A stretch of 64,000 bases of DNA from Streptomyces liliiviolaceus (GTDB lineage Bacteria > Actinomycetota > Actinomycetes > Streptomycetales > Streptomycetaceae), in assembly GCF_018070025.1 (NCBI RefSeq), contig NZ_JAGPYQ010000001.1:7006001-7070000 (forward strand), in the 5' to 3' direction. Below are positions 8,063 through 17,026 of the stretch, piece after piece. A program made the translations under genes and the position numbers. Every line of letters starts with the position of its first letter. Position 1 is the stretch's first letter. The notes below the pieces were generated by a model. The model saw nothing but the letters and a program-made list of their open reading frames with translations. It made no database searches and was not told where the DNA came from.

Positions 8063-10111
8063 ATGACAGAGCGCCAGACGCCACAGGAGCGGAACGAACG
8101 GGACCGGCCGTGGCTCATGCGGACCTACGCCGGTCACTCCACCGCGGAGGCGTCCAACGAGCTGTACCGGCGCAACCTCGCCAAGGGGCAGACGGGTCTG
8201 TCGGTCGCGTTCGACCTGCCGACCCAGACCGGGTACGACCCCGACCACATCCTCGCCCGCGGCGAGGTCGGCCGGGTCGGCGTGCCGGTCTCGCACCTCG
8301 GTGACATGCGCAGGCTGTTCCAGGACATCCCCCTGGAGCAGATGAACACCTCGATGACCATCAACGCCACCGCCATGTGGCTGCTGGCGCTCTACCAGGT
8401 CGTCGCCGAGGAGCAGGGCGTCGACATCACCACGCTCCAGGGGACGACCCAGAACGACATCGTGAAGGAGTACCTGTCGCGGGGCACGCACGTGTTCCCG
8501 CCGGTGCCCTCCCTCCGTCTGACGACGGACATGATCTGCTACACGGTCAACAACATCCCCAAGTGGAACCCGATCAACATCTGCAGCTACCACCTGCAGG
8601 AGGCGGGAGCCACCCCGGTCCAGGAGATCGCGTACGCGATGTCCACCGCGATCGCCGTCCTCGACGCGGTGTTCGCGTCCGGGCAGATCCGCGAGGACCA
8701 GAAGGGGGACGTCGTCGCGCGCATCTCCTTCTTCGTGAACGCGGGCGTCCGGTTCGTCGAGGAGATGTGCAAGATGCGGGCGTTCGGCCGCATCTGGGAC
8801 CGCATCACCCGCGAGCGGTACGGCATCGAGAACCCCAAGCACCGCCGCTTCCGGTACGGGGTCCAGGTCAACTCGCTCGGCCTGACCGAGGCCCAGCCGG
8901 AGAACAACATCCAGCGGATCGTGCTGGAGATGCTGGCCGTCACCCTCTCGAAGGACGCACGCGCGCGTGCCGTCCAACTCCCCGCCTGGAACGAGGCGCT
9001 GGGCCTGCCCCGCCCCTGGGACCAGCAGTGGTCGCTGCGCATGCAGCAGGTCCTCGCCTACGAGAGCGACCTGCTGGAGTACGCGGACATCTTCGACGGC
9101 TCGCACGTCGTCGAGGCGAAGGTCGCCCAGCTGGTCGAGGACTCGTTCGCCGAGATCGAGCGGATCGAGGAGATGGGCGGCGCGATGGCGGCCGTGGAGT
9201 CGGGCTATCTGAAGTCGCAGCTCGTCTCCTCGCACGCCGAGCGCCGGGCCCGTATCGAGTCCGGCGACGAGAAGATCGTCGGCGTCAACATCTTCGAGTC
9301 GACCGAGCCCAACCCGCTCACGGCCGATCTGGACGCCGCGATCCAGACGGTCGACCCGGCGGTCGAGGCCCGGGTGGCCGCGGCCCTCCAGGAGTGGCGC
9401 GACACCCGCTACCAGCCGCCGTTCAACCACCCGCGGCCCTGCAAGGCGCTGGACGGGCTGAAGGAGGCCGCGGCGGGCACCGGCAACCTCATGGCGGCCA
9501 CCCTGGATTGTGCCCGCGCCGGGGTCACGACCGGTGAGTGGGCCGGCGCCCTGCGCGAGGTGTTCGGCGAGTTCCGCGCCCCCACCGGGGTGTCGTCCGC
9601 GCCCGTCGCGGTGACCGCCGAGGAGGGCACCGCGATGGCGGCGGTCCGCCGCAAGGTGGAGCTGACCGCGAAGGACCTGGGCGTCGGCAAACTCCGCTTC
9701 CTGGTGGGCAAGCCGGGCCTGGACGGGCACTCGAACGGCGCCGAGCAGATCGCCGTACGGGCCCGCGACGCCGGCTTCGAGGTGGTCTACCAGGGCATCC
9801 GGCTCACCCCCGAGGAGATCGTGACCGCGGCCGTCGCCGAGGACGTCCACGGCGTGGGCCTGTCCATCCTGTCGGGCTCGCACGCCCAGCTGGTGCCCGA
9901 CGTGCTGGAACGGCTGCGCGAGGCGGGCGCGGCCGACATCCCGGTGATCGCCGGCGGGATCATCCCGAACGCCGACGCCGAGCTGCTGAGGGCCGCGGGA
10001 GTGGCCGCGGTCTTCACCCCGAAGGACTTCGACATCACGGGAATCATCGGCCGTATCGTCGACGAGATCCGGAAAGCGAACAAGCTCGACCCTCTGGAGG
10101 TCCCCGCATGA
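8063..10111 (+). CDS. meaA: Ethylmalonyl-CoA mutase (MeaA), coenzyme B12-dependent
   Basis: The 682-residue protein combines an N-terminal methylmalonyl-CoA-mutase-type TIM barrel (about residues 10-510, with FDLPTQTGYDPDH) and a C-terminal cobalamin-binding domain. In that domain D554 and H556 of LDGHSNGAEQ form the DxHxxG motif that ligands cobalt. MeaA rearranges ethylmalonyl-CoA to methylsuccinyl-CoA, the step after Ccr. A single chain with both domains and no MutA/MutB partner fits MeaA rather than methylmalonyl-CoA mutase. The ribosome site TGAGGT overlaps the ccr stop. Its last bases overlap the next gene's ATG. Confidence 0.95.
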   Translation: MTERQTPQERNERDRPWLMRTYAGHSTAEASNELYRRNLAKGQTGLSVAFDLPTQTGYDPDHILARGEVGRVGVPVSHLGDMRRLFQDIPLEQMNTSMTINATAMWLLALYQVVAEEQGVDITTLQGTTQNDIVKEYLSRGTHVFPPVPSLRLTTDMICYTVNNIPKWNPINICSYHLQEAGATPVQEIAYAMSTAIAVLDAVFASGQIREDQKGDVVARISFFVNAGVRFVEEMCKMRAFGRIWDRITRERYGIENPKHRRFRYGVQVNSLGLTEAQPENNIQRIVLEMLAVTLSKDARARAVQLPAWNEALGLPRPWDQQWSLRMQQVLAYESDLLEYADIFDGSHVVEAKVAQLVEDSFAEIERIEEMGGAMAAVESGYLKSQLVSSHAERRARIESGDEKIVGVNIFESTEPNPLTADLDAAIQTVDPAVEARVAAALQEWRDTRYQPPFNHPRPCKALDGLKEAAAGTGNLMAATLDCARAGVTTGEWAGALREVFGEFRAPTGVSSAPVAVTAEEGTAMAAVRRKVELTAKDLGVGKLRFLVGKPGLDGHSNGAEQIAVRARDAGFEVVYQGIRLTPEEIVTAAVAEDVHGVGLSILSGSHAQLVPDVLERLREAGAADIPVIAGGIIPNADAELLRAAGVAAVFTPKDFDITGIIGRIVDEIRKANKLDPLEVPA

Positions 10112-11082
10112 CCAGCCCTGTTCCCCAGGTCAACCGTTTGCGCCCGCGGCGCTCCTGCCTGGCCGTGCCCGGTTCGAACCCCCGCTTCCTGGAGAAGGCC
10201 CAGGGCCTGCCCGCCGACCAGGTCTTCCTCGACCTGGAGGACGCGTGCGCGCCGCTGGCCAAGCCGGAGGCGCGGCACACCATCGTCAAGTTCCTCAACG
10301 AGGGCGACTGGACGGGCAAGACGCGGGTCGTGCGCGTGAACGACTGGACGACCGAGTGGACGTACCGCGACGTCGTGACGGTCGTCGAGGGCGCGGGGAC
10401 CAACCTCGACTGCATCATGCTGCCGAAGGTGCAGGACGCCCAGCAGGTGGTCGCCCTGGACCTGCTCCTGACGCAGATCGAGAAGACCATGGGCTTCGAG
10501 GTCGGCAGGATCGGCATCGAGGCGCAGATCGAGAACGCGCAGGGCCTGAACAACGTCAACGAGATCGCGACGGCCTCCCAGCGCGTCGAGACGATCATCT
10601 TCGGCCCGGCCGACTTCATGGCGTCGATCAACATGAAGTCGCTGGTCGTGGGCGAGCAGCCGCCCGGCTACCCGGCGGACGCCTACCACTACATCCTGAT
10701 GAAGATCCTGATGGCCGCCCGCGCCAACAACCTCCAGGCGATCGACGGCCCCTACCTGCAGATCCGCAACGTGGACGGCTACCGCGAGGTCGCCCGCCGC
10801 GCCGCCGCCCTCGGCTTCGACGGCAAGTGGGTGCTGCACCCGGGCCAGGTCGAGGCCTCGAACGAGATCTTCTCGCCGTCGCAGGAGGACTTCGACCACG
10901 CCGAGCTGATCCTGGACGCGTACGAGTACTACACGTCCGAGGCGGGCGGCAAGAAGGGCTCCGCGATGATCGGCGACGAGATGATCGACGAGGCGAGCCG
11001 CAAGATGGCCCTGGTCATCTCCGGCAAGGGCCGCGCCGCGGGCATGGAACGCACGTCCAAGTTCGAAGCACCGGAGGCCTGA
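10108..11082 (+). CDS. HpcH/HpaI-family CoA lyase (malyl-CoA/beta-methylmalyl-CoA lyase type)
   Basis: The 324-residue protein belongs to the citrate-lyase-beta/HpcH-HpaI fold: RSCLAVPGSNPRFLEKA at the N-terminus, the metal and substrate motif VFLDLEDACAP, and IEAQIENAQGLNNV with the conserved glutamate. In the ethylmalonyl-CoA pathway this family cleaves beta-methylmalyl-CoA to glyoxylate and propionyl-CoA, and malyl-CoA to glyoxylate and acetyl-CoA. That role is assigned from context. Start ATG 10108 overlaps the meaA stop (ATGA) and follows TGGAGG, implying translational coupling. Confidence 0.88.
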   Translation: MTSPVPQVNRLRPRRSCLAVPGSNPRFLEKAQGLPADQVFLDLEDACAPLAKPEARHTIVKFLNEGDWTGKTRVVRVNDWTTEWTYRDVVTVVEGAGTNLDCIMLPKVQDAQQVVALDLLLTQIEKTMGFEVGRIGIEAQIENAQGLNNVNEIATASQRVETIIFGPADFMASINMKSLVVGEQPPGYPADAYHYILMKILMAARANNLQAIDGPYLQIRNVDGYREVARRAAALGFDGKWVLHPGQVEASNEIFSPSQEDFDHAELILDAYEYYTSEAGGKKGSAMIGDEMIDEASRKMALVISGKGRAAGMERTSKFEAPEA

Positions 11083-11086
11083 GCAC

Positions 11087-11599
11087 ATGCAATTCGGGCG
11101 AACCTTCGAAGAGTTCGAGGTCGGGGCGGTCTACAAGCACTGGCCCGGGAAGACCGTCACCGAGTACGACGACCACCTCTTCTGTCTGCTCACGATGAAC
11201 CACCATCCGCTCCACATGGACGCCAACTACGCGGAGAACACCACCGACTTCAAGAAGAACGTGGTGGTCGGGAACTACATCTACTCCCTGCTGCTCGGCA
11301 TGTCCGTCCCCGACGTGTCGGGCAAGGCGATCGCCAACCTGGAGGTCGAGTCGCTCAAGCACGTCGCGCCGACCTTCCACGGCGACACGATCTACGGCGA
11401 GACCACGGTCCTCGACAAGACGCCCTCCCGGTCGAAGAACGACCGCGGGATCGTGTACGTCGAGACGAAGGGCTACAAGCAGGACGGCACGCTGGTCTGC
11501 GTGTTCCGCCGCAAGGTGATGGTCCCCACCGAGACGTACATCAAGGAGCGCGGCGGCGAACAGCCCGGCCGGCCCCAGCTCAAGGAGCAGGAGAAGTAG
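11087..11599 (+). CDS. MaoC-family (R)-specific hydratase, probable mesaconyl-CoA hydratase
   Basis: The 170-residue protein has a single hotdog MaoC dehydratase domain with the FEEFEVGAVYKHWPGKTVTE start and an N-H-H-P-L-H-M-D segment at about 38-45, where MaoC enzymes carry their catalytic Asp/His pair. In the ethylmalonyl-CoA pathway mesaconyl-CoA hydratase forms beta-methylmalyl-CoA, the substrate of the lyase encoded just upstream. At 170 residues it has one domain, whereas the characterised proteobacterial mesaconyl-CoA hydratases are larger two-part proteins, so the exact substrate remains an inference. It begins 4 bases after the lyase stop. Confidence 0.8.
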   Translation: MQFGRTFEEFEVGAVYKHWPGKTVTEYDDHLFCLLTMNHHPLHMDANYAENTTDFKKNVVVGNYIYSLLLGMSVPDVSGKAIANLEVESLKHVAPTFHGDTIYGETTVLDKTPSRSKNDRGIVYVETKGYKQDGTLVCVFRRKVMVPTETYIKERGGEQPGRPQLKEQEK

Positions 11600-11601
11600 C
11601 C

Positions 11602-12807
11602 ATGGCGCGACTCGCCCAGACCGCCGGCCTGACCGACATCCAGCGGGAGATCCTGTCGACCGTACGGGACTTCGTTGACAAGGAGATCATCCCGGTCGCG
11701 ACCGAGCTGGAGCACCGCGACGAGTACCCGCAGCAGATCGTCGACGGCCTCAAGGAGTTGGGCCTCTTCGGCCTGATGATCCCCGAGGAGTACGGGGGCC
11801 TGGGTGAGTCGCTCCTCACCTACGCGCTGTGCGTGGAGGAGATCGCGCGCGGCTGGATGTCGGTGTCCGGCATCATCAACACCCACTTCATCGTGGCCTA
11901 CATGCTCAAGCAGCACGGCACGCAGGAGCAGAAGGAGTACTTCCTCCCGCGCATGGCGGCGGGCGAGGTGCGCGGCGCGTTCTCCATGTCCGAGCCGGCG
12001 CTCGGCTCCGACGTGTCGGCCATCACGTCGAAGGCGGTGAAGGACGGCGAGGAATATGTCCTGAACGGGCAGAAGATGTGGCTCACGAACGGCGGTACGT
12101 CGACTCTCGTGGCCGTTCTCGTGAAGAGTGACGAAGGCCACCCCGAGGGCACCGCGCCCCACAGGTCGATGACGACCTTCCTCGTCGAGAAGGAGCCCGG
12201 TTTCGGTGAGGTCCGCCCCGGCCTGACCATCCCCGGGAAGATCGACAAGATGGGCTACAAGGGGGTCGACACCACCGAGCTGATCATGGATGGCCTGCGC
12301 ATTCCGGCCAATCGGGTCCTCGGCGGCGCCACCGGCCGAGGTTTTTATCAGATGATGGACGGCGTCGAAGTGGGCCGCGTCAACGTGGCCGCGCGTGGTT
12401 GCGGTGTCGCTCAGCGTGCGTTTGAGCTGGGCGTTTCCTATGCCCAGCAGCGCCACACCTTCGGCAAGCAGATCGCTCAGCATCAGGCGATCCAGTTCAA
12501 ACTGGCCGAGATGGCTACCAAGGTCGAGGCCGCCCATGCGATGATGGTCAATGCGGCGCGCAAAAAGGACTCCGGGGAGCGAAACGACCTCGAAGCAGGG
12601 ATGGCGAAGTACCTCGCCTCCGAATACTGCAAGGAGGTCGTGGAAGATGCCTTCCGGATCCACGGCGGCTACGGCTTCTCAAAGGAGTACGAGATCGAGC
12701 GCCTCTACCGCGAGGCCCCGATGCTGCTCATCGGTGAAGGTACCGCCGAGATCCAGAAAATGATCATCGGACGCAGGCTGCTCGAAGAGTATCGGCTGCA
12801 GGGTTAG
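11602..12807 (+). CDS. Acyl-CoA dehydrogenase, candidate methylsuccinyl-CoA dehydrogenase
   Basis: The 401-residue flavoprotein has the three acyl-CoA dehydrogenase domains. The FAD/substrate motifs are AFSMSEPALGSD and MWLTNGG (about 130-160), and the C-terminal IGEGTAEIQKMIIGRRLLEEY carries the catalytic-base region. Context suggests oxidation of methylsuccinyl-CoA to mesaconyl-CoA, the step between MeaA and the MaoC hydratase. It lacks the long N-terminal extension of proteobacterial Mcd (about 550 residues), so specificity is uncertain. AGGAG lies upstream of ATG 11602, 2 bases after the MaoC stop. Codon use towards the 3' end is slightly less GC-biased than in its neighbours. Confidence 0.85.
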   Translation: MARLAQTAGLTDIQREILSTVRDFVDKEIIPVATELEHRDEYPQQIVDGLKELGLFGLMIPEEYGGLGESLLTYALCVEEIARGWMSVSGIINTHFIVAYMLKQHGTQEQKEYFLPRMAAGEVRGAFSMSEPALGSDVSAITSKAVKDGEEYVLNGQKMWLTNGGTSTLVAVLVKSDEGHPEGTAPHRSMTTFLVEKEPGFGEVRPGLTIPGKIDKMGYKGVDTTELIMDGLRIPANRVLGGATGRGFYQMMDGVEVGRVNVAARGCGVAQRAFELGVSYAQQRHTFGKQIAQHQAIQFKLAEMATKVEAAHAMMVNAARKKDSGERNDLEAGMAKYLASEYCKEVVEDAFRIHGGYGFSKEYEIERLYREAPMLLIGEGTAEIQKMIIGRRLLEEYRLQG

Positions 12808-12977
12808 ATATACCGATTCGGGGTGTTTTCATCGAGAAGAAGATCACACCCCGTCAGCACTCTTCGGACACCGACTCGGCTTCCTGGCTTACCCAGTTGT
12901 GGCCCGCGACCGGTACGATCCCGGGAAAGCCGCCGTCCCCAGTCACAGCGCGGCATCATCCGCTACGAAGGTCATCC

Positions 12978-13634
12978 ATGCCCCACAGCCAAACCTCTGC
13001 ACCACGCGACAGCCTGGCCGGCGTACGTCTTGCGCGCGGAGCATCGCCGTGGCTCCTCCCGACCGTCGCCACCGCAGCCCTCAGCCTGGTACGCGCGCGC
13101 AAGTCCGGCGCCGCCAAGGCTGTGGCCGTACCCGCCACCGCTCTCGCGGCGGGCATGCTGTGGTTCTTCCGCGACCCCGAGCGCGAGATCACCCAGGGCC
13201 GGGTCATCTCGCCCGCCGACGGTGTGGTGCAGAGCATCATGCCGTGGAAGGACGGGCGCACCCGCGTCGCGATCTTCATGAGCCCGCTGAACGTCCACGT
13301 CAACCGCGCGCCTCTCTCCGGCACGGTGACGTCGGTCGAGCACATCCCCGGCGGCTTCGTTCCGGCTTTCAACAAGGAGAGCGAGAACAACGAGCGCGTT
13401 GTCTGGCACTTCGACACCGAGCTCGGCGACATCGAGATGATTCAGATCGCCGGTGCGGTCGCGCGGCGCATCGTGCCGTACGTCCCGCAGGGCACGAAGG
13501 TCGAGCAGGGCGAGCGGATCGGCCTGATCCGCTTCGGGTCGCGCGTCGACATCTACCTCCCCGAGGGCGTGGAGGTCGACGTGGAGGTCGGTCAGAAGAC
13601 CGTGGCGGGGGTGACTCGCATTGACCGTGATTGA
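12978..13634 (+). CDS. psd: Phosphatidylserine decarboxylase proenzyme, short archaeal-type
   Basis: The 218-residue protein shows PSD family motifs: WFFRDPEREI, VISPADGVVQ, the MSPLNVHVNRAP segment and the C-terminal FGSRVDIYLP. There the serine after glycine is expected to be the self-cleavage site that becomes the pyruvoyl cofactor. An N-terminal hydrophobic stretch suggests membrane association. It converts phosphatidylserine to phosphatidylethanolamine. Start ATG 12978 follows GAAGG; in-frame codons further upstream are not family-like. pssA overlaps its 3' end, so the two enzymes of PE synthesis are coupled. Confidence 0.9.
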   Translation: MPHSQTSAPRDSLAGVRLARGASPWLLPTVATAALSLVRARKSGAAKAVAVPATALAAGMLWFFRDPEREITQGRVISPADGVVQSIMPWKDGRTRVAIFMSPLNVHVNRAPLSGTVTSVEHIPGGFVPAFNKESENNERVVWHFDTELGDIEMIQIAGAVARRIVPYVPQGTKVEQGERIGLIRFGSRVDIYLPEGVEVDVEVGQKTVAGVTRIDRD

Positions 13635-14475
13635 TCCCGAGACGCAGACCGGCTGGGTGCCGGAGGCCGACGAGCTGGACGACGAGGAGGAGATGCCCCT
13701 CTCTCTCCGCCTCTCGATAGCGGACACGCTCACGCTCGGTAACGCCACGTGCGGCTTCATGGCGGTGTACTTCACCACCACCGGCATCCTCATCCCGCAC
13801 CTCACGGGCAGCCAGGAGACCGGCATGGCGCGGCACAGCGCCGCCACGGCCGTGATCCTGATGCTCTGCGCGGCGGTCTTCGACCTGTTCGACGGTCTGG
13901 TCGCCCGCAAGCTGCGCTCGTCCCCGATGGGCGCGGAGCTGGACAACCTCTCGGACCTGATCAGCTTCGGTCTGGCACCGGCGTACTTCGTGCTCGTGTA
14001 CGGCATGGTCGCCGACGACGCGCACCAGCGGGTCGCGGCGGTGGGCGGGATCGTGGTCCTGCTGGCGGTCGTGCTGCGGCTGGCGAGGTTCTCGTGCGTC
14101 ACCGTCAAGGACGGCACCTTCCAGGGCATGCCGTCGCCGTTCGGCGCGCTGACGGTCGTCTCGATCGTGCTGCTTGAGCTGCCGTTCGTCGCCACGCTCA
14201 TGGCGATCATCGGTACGGCGTGGCTGATGGTGAGCCGGGTCGAGTACCCGAAGCCGCGGGGGCGTCTCGCGGTGGCGATGCTTTCCTGGATCGTGCTCAG
14301 CATGGCGCTGCTGGCGGCCTGGGCGTTCGACGCGCCGGGTGGGCAGCTGCTGCTGCAGACGGGGTGTGCGCTGCAGCTCGTCATGGGGGCGGTCATTCCG
14401 CTCTTCGCCACGGCTCGGAGGGTCAATAACTTCCGCGGTAATCGGCGGGAGGCCCGGGCGGCGCAGCTGCCCTAG
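13621..14475 (+). CDS. pssA: CDP-diacylglycerol-serine O-phosphatidyltransferase
   Basis: The 284-residue membrane protein carries the CDP-alcohol phosphotransferase signature FDLFDGLVARKL, then PMGAELDNLSDLISFG (D-G-x2-A-R-x8-G-x3-D-x3-D, about residues 84-107). About six to eight hydrophobic segments follow. It makes phosphatidylserine from CDP-diacylglycerol and serine, which Psd then decarboxylates. The start is TTG 13621, or GTG 13627 two codons in; both overlap the psd end (stop at 13634). A strong hairpin closes the unit. Confidence 0.9.
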   Translation: MTVIDPETQTGWVPEADELDDEEEMPLSLRLSIADTLTLGNATCGFMAVYFTTTGILIPHLTGSQETGMARHSAATAVILMLCAAVFDLFDGLVARKLRSSPMGAELDNLSDLISFGLAPAYFVLVYGMVADDAHQRVAAVGGIVVLLAVVLRLARFSCVTVKDGTFQGMPSPFGALTVVSIVLLELPFVATLMAIIGTAWLMVSRVEYPKPRGRLAVAMLSWIVLSMALLAAWAFDAPGGQLLLQTGCALQLVMGAVIPLFATARRVNNFRGNRREARAAQLP

Positions 14476-14497
14476 CGGGCGGCGCGTGATGTGACGT

Positions 14498-14534
14498 CGA
14501 AGGGCCCCGAACCTTTATGGTTCGGGGCCCTTCG
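14498..14534. terminator. Strong hairpin terminator after pssA
   Basis: A perfect 16-bp stem (14498-14513 with 14519-14534) encloses the loop TTTAT. There is no long T-run, as is common in Streptomyces. It lies between convergent pssA and the livK-like gene and may work in both directions. Confidence 0.85.
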
Positions 14535-14550
14535 TGTGGAGTGACGTCGG

Positions 14551-14604
14551 GTGCGGGTGCGTGGGGGCCGGTCGCGCAGTTCCCCGCGCCCCTGAAGGGC
14601 CCTG
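14551..14604 (-). repeat. REP-like intergenic repeat, copy D
   Basis: The core CGCGCAGTTCCCCGCGCCCC lies at about 14574-14593 and is flanked by GGTGCGGGTGCGTGGGGGCC and a CCCCTGAAGGGCC hairpin. It matches in reverse the copies at 2136 and 2319 and in the same orientation those at 43982 and 57059. It sits at the 3' end of the livK-like gene. Confidence 0.75.
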
Positions 14605-14621
14605 CGGGCCCCCAGGGGCCC

Positions 14622-15896
14622 CTACGCGCTCGGGGTGTATGCCTCCGCCACCGTCGACGCCGATGGCTGCTGGACCACCTTCATGCCGCCCGTCGACGAC
14701 TTGTCGGGCTGGAGGATGACGCTCTCCTTGGAGGAGGGGGCCTTGGGGTCGGTGAAGTTCTGGGGGATGCCGAAGCCCGTGTCCAGGGCGTCGATGGTGA
14801 GCAGGGCCTTGTCCACGCCCTCACGGGTCAGGTCCTTGGACGCGCAGGCCTTCTTCAGTGCCTCGCCGAACGCGGCGGCGGCCGTCCAGCCGGCGACCAC
14901 ACCGTTGTCCAGGGAGTCCTTGGGATACGCCTTCTGGTAGTCGGCGACCAGCTTCTTCGCGCCCGGGGTGTCCGCGCCGATGGGCAGCGAGGGCGAGGCC
15001 ACCCAGTAGTTCTTCGCCAGGGCCGGACCGGCCTGGGTGGCCAGCAGCTGCGGGGCGAAGGCCGAGTTGTTGCCGATGATCGGGACGTTGAAGCCGCCCG
15101 CCGCCGCGACACCGACCAGGGAGGCCGCCTGGCGGGGGCCCGCGCTGAGCACGACCGCCTTGACGCCGGCCTTCTTCAGGGCGGCGACCTGCGCGGTCAT
15201 GTCGTTGTCGGTCGGCTTGATCTTCTGCTCGACGACGGTGAGCCCGGCCTCCTTCGCGATGTGCTTGGAGCCGGCCAGCGCGCTCTCGCCGTAGTCGCCC
15301 TCGAAGTAGACGTGCCCGAGCTTGTCGCCCTTCTTGAGGCCCTTCTCCTTCATCAGGAAGTCGACGGCGTTGATCGTCTCGATGTCGTACGTGGAGCCGA
15401 TGACCCGGATGTACGGGCTGCCGAGCAGGGCGGACGACCAGGCCTGCGGCAGGACCAGGCCCTTGTCCTGGCCGTCGATGCGCGGCTTGGCGGCGGCGAC
15501 GAACGGCGAGCCGATGAACTGGGCGAAGCCGAGCACCTTGGGCGCCAGCTCGGTGTACGCGGAGACGGCCTTCTGCGGGTCGTAGCCGTGGTCGCGGACG
15601 GTCAGCTCGACCTTGTAGCCGCACACGCCCCCGTCGGCGTTCAGCTGCTTCACATAGAGCTGCTGCGCCTGGGTGACGCTCTTGCCGAGGGTCGCGTAGA
15701 CCCCCGTCATGTCGGTGAGGGCGCCCAGCGAGATGGTCTTGCCGGAGATGCCCTCGCCGGTCTTCACCTCTCCCGCGGCGGTGTCGCCCTTCTTGTCGTC
15801 GTCCTTGGCCTTGGAGCTGCAGCCGGACAGCAGCAGCAGCGCCGCGATCGCACCGGCGGCCACCCTGGTCGTGCGGGCCGTGTTCAACGTGCTCAT
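14622..15896 (-). CDS. ABC transporter substrate-binding lipoprotein, branched-chain amino acid type
   Basis: The 424-residue protein begins with a lipoprotein signal peptide: positively charged start, hydrophobic core, and lipobox LLSGC with C26. The mature part is a type I periplasmic-binding fold of the LivJ/LivK kind (ISLGALTDMTGVYATLG, then VRDHGYDPQKAVSAY and VIGSTYDIETINAVDF). It should capture an amino acid or related amide at the cell surface and deliver it to the permeases encoded just upstream. Its ATG overlaps the livM-like stop (ATGA). Being last in the operon is unusual, since the binding-protein gene often comes first. Substrate is not decidable from sequence. Confidence 0.9.
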   Translation of the reverse strand: MSTLNTARTTRVAAGAIAALLLLSGCSSKAKDDDKKGDTAAGEVKTGEGISGKTISLGALTDMTGVYATLGKSVTQAQQLYVKQLNADGGVCGYKVELTVRDHGYDPQKAVSAYTELAPKVLGFAQFIGSPFVAAAKPRIDGQDKGLVLPQAWSSALLGSPYIRVIGSTYDIETINAVDFLMKEKGLKKGDKLGHVYFEGDYGESALAGSKHIAKEAGLTVVEQKIKPTDNDMTAQVAALKKAGVKAVVLSAGPRQAASLVGVAAAGGFNVPIIGNNSAFAPQLLATQAGPALAKNYWVASPSLPIGADTPGAKKLVADYQKAYPKDSLDNGVVAGWTAAAAFGEALKKACASKDLTREGVDKALLTIDALDTGFGIPQNFTDPKAPSSKESVILQPDKSSTGGMKVVQQPSASTVAEAYTPSA

Positions 15897-17026
15897 CGTT
15901 CCTCCCCTGGATCGGTCCTGAAGCGTCGTCCGGCGGCCACCCTGACCAGGCCGCCGGGAAGGAAGAGCACCACCACGACAATGGCGGCGCCGTAGAGGTA
16001 CCGGGATGCCTCCCCGGGTGCGATCCCGCCCGTACCGGGGGCGGAGACCAGGGGCAGCGCATCGCTGTAGCGGGTCAGCAGCTGCGGCAGCACGGAGACG
16101 AACACCGCGCCGATCACCGCCCCCGAGACCGAGCCGAGCCCGCCGATGACGATCATGGCGAGGTATTCGAGCGACAGCGTGATGCCGAAGTAGTCCGGCA
16201 CCGTCCGCTGGAAGACCAGGGCGAGCAGGACGCCCGCGAGGCCCGCGTACATCGAGGACAGGACGAAGACGGCGGCCCGGTAGCGGGCCACGGGGACGCC
16301 CATGACGCCGGCCGCGATGCGGTGGTCGCGGATCGCGTTCATGGCGCGTCCGGGGCGCCCGCGCAGCACCCCGCGGGCGAAGAGCGCACCGCCGAGGAGC
16401 AGTACGAGGGCCGCGTACCAGAGCTTCTCCGCGGAGCCGAACGGGACGTTCGCGACGAGGAGTTCACTGTCGTCGAAGGTCAGCCCGAACAGGCTCAGGG
16501 GCGGTACGTCACGGCCGTTGAAGCCGCCGGTGAGGTCCTTGGCGTTGAACAGCACGTGCTGGCCGATGAAGATCAGCGCGAGCGTGGCGATGCCCAGGTA
16601 GGCGCCGCGCAGGCGTCCCGCGATGGGGCTGAAGACGCCGCCCGCCAGGCCCGCGACCAGGACGGCGAGGACGGCCGCGAGCCAGGTCGGCAGGCCCAGA
16701 CCGGTGAGCCCGTCACCACCGTCCGCGGCGAACACGCAGTAGCCGTACGCGCCGACCGCGAGGAAGAAGGCGTGTCCCATGGAGAGCTGGCCGGTGGAGC
16801 CGGTGAGCAGGTTGAGCCCGATCGCGCCGATCGCCGCGGCCATCGCGAACAAGCCCGCCTGGAGCCAGAAGCGGTCCAGGTAGAAGGGCAGGGCGAGCAA
16901 AAGGAGGGCGCCGGCGGCCCAGGCGTACGTACGGGCGCGGCCGGGGAGCCGCAGGGGGCTGCGGGCGGGGGTCCCGGATGCGGGTGCTTCGGACACGGGT
17001 GCTTCGGAGACGGGTGTCTCAGACAC
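15893..17026 (-). CDS. Branched-chain amino acid-type ABC permease, LivM family
   Basis: The 377-residue integral membrane protein has about ten hydrophobic segments and the LivM-type cytoplasmic loop RGRPGRAMNAIRDHRIAAGV (about residues 220-240). It ends with a family-typical GLVRVAAGRR. Start GTG 17026 overlaps the livH-like stop by 8 bases. The first 24 residues are a small amino-acid repeat (VSETPVSEAPVSEAPASGTP) encoded by tandem DNA copies of GGGTGCTTCGGA-like units at about 16979-17026. This tail is low complexity and may reflect replication slippage. It forms the transport channel with the LivH-like protein. Confidence 0.9.
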   Translation of the reverse strand: MSETPVSEAPVSEAPASGTPARSPLRLPGRARTYAWAAGALLLLALPFYLDRFWLQAGLFAMAAAIGAIGLNLLTGSTGQLSMGHAFFLAVGAYGYCVFAADGGDGLTGLGLPTWLAAVLAVLVAGLAGGVFSPIAGRLRGAYLGIATLALIFIGQHVLFNAKDLTGGFNGRDVPPLSLFGLTFDDSELLVANVPFGSAEKLWYAALVLLLGGALFARGVLRGRPGRAMNAIRDHRIAAGVMGVPVARYRAAVFVLSSMYAGLAGVLLALVFQRTVPDYFGITLSLEYLAMIVIGGLGSVSGAVIGAVFVSVLPQLLTRYSDALPLVSAPGTGGIAPGEASRYLYGAAIVVVVLFLPGGLVRVAAGRRFRTDPGEER

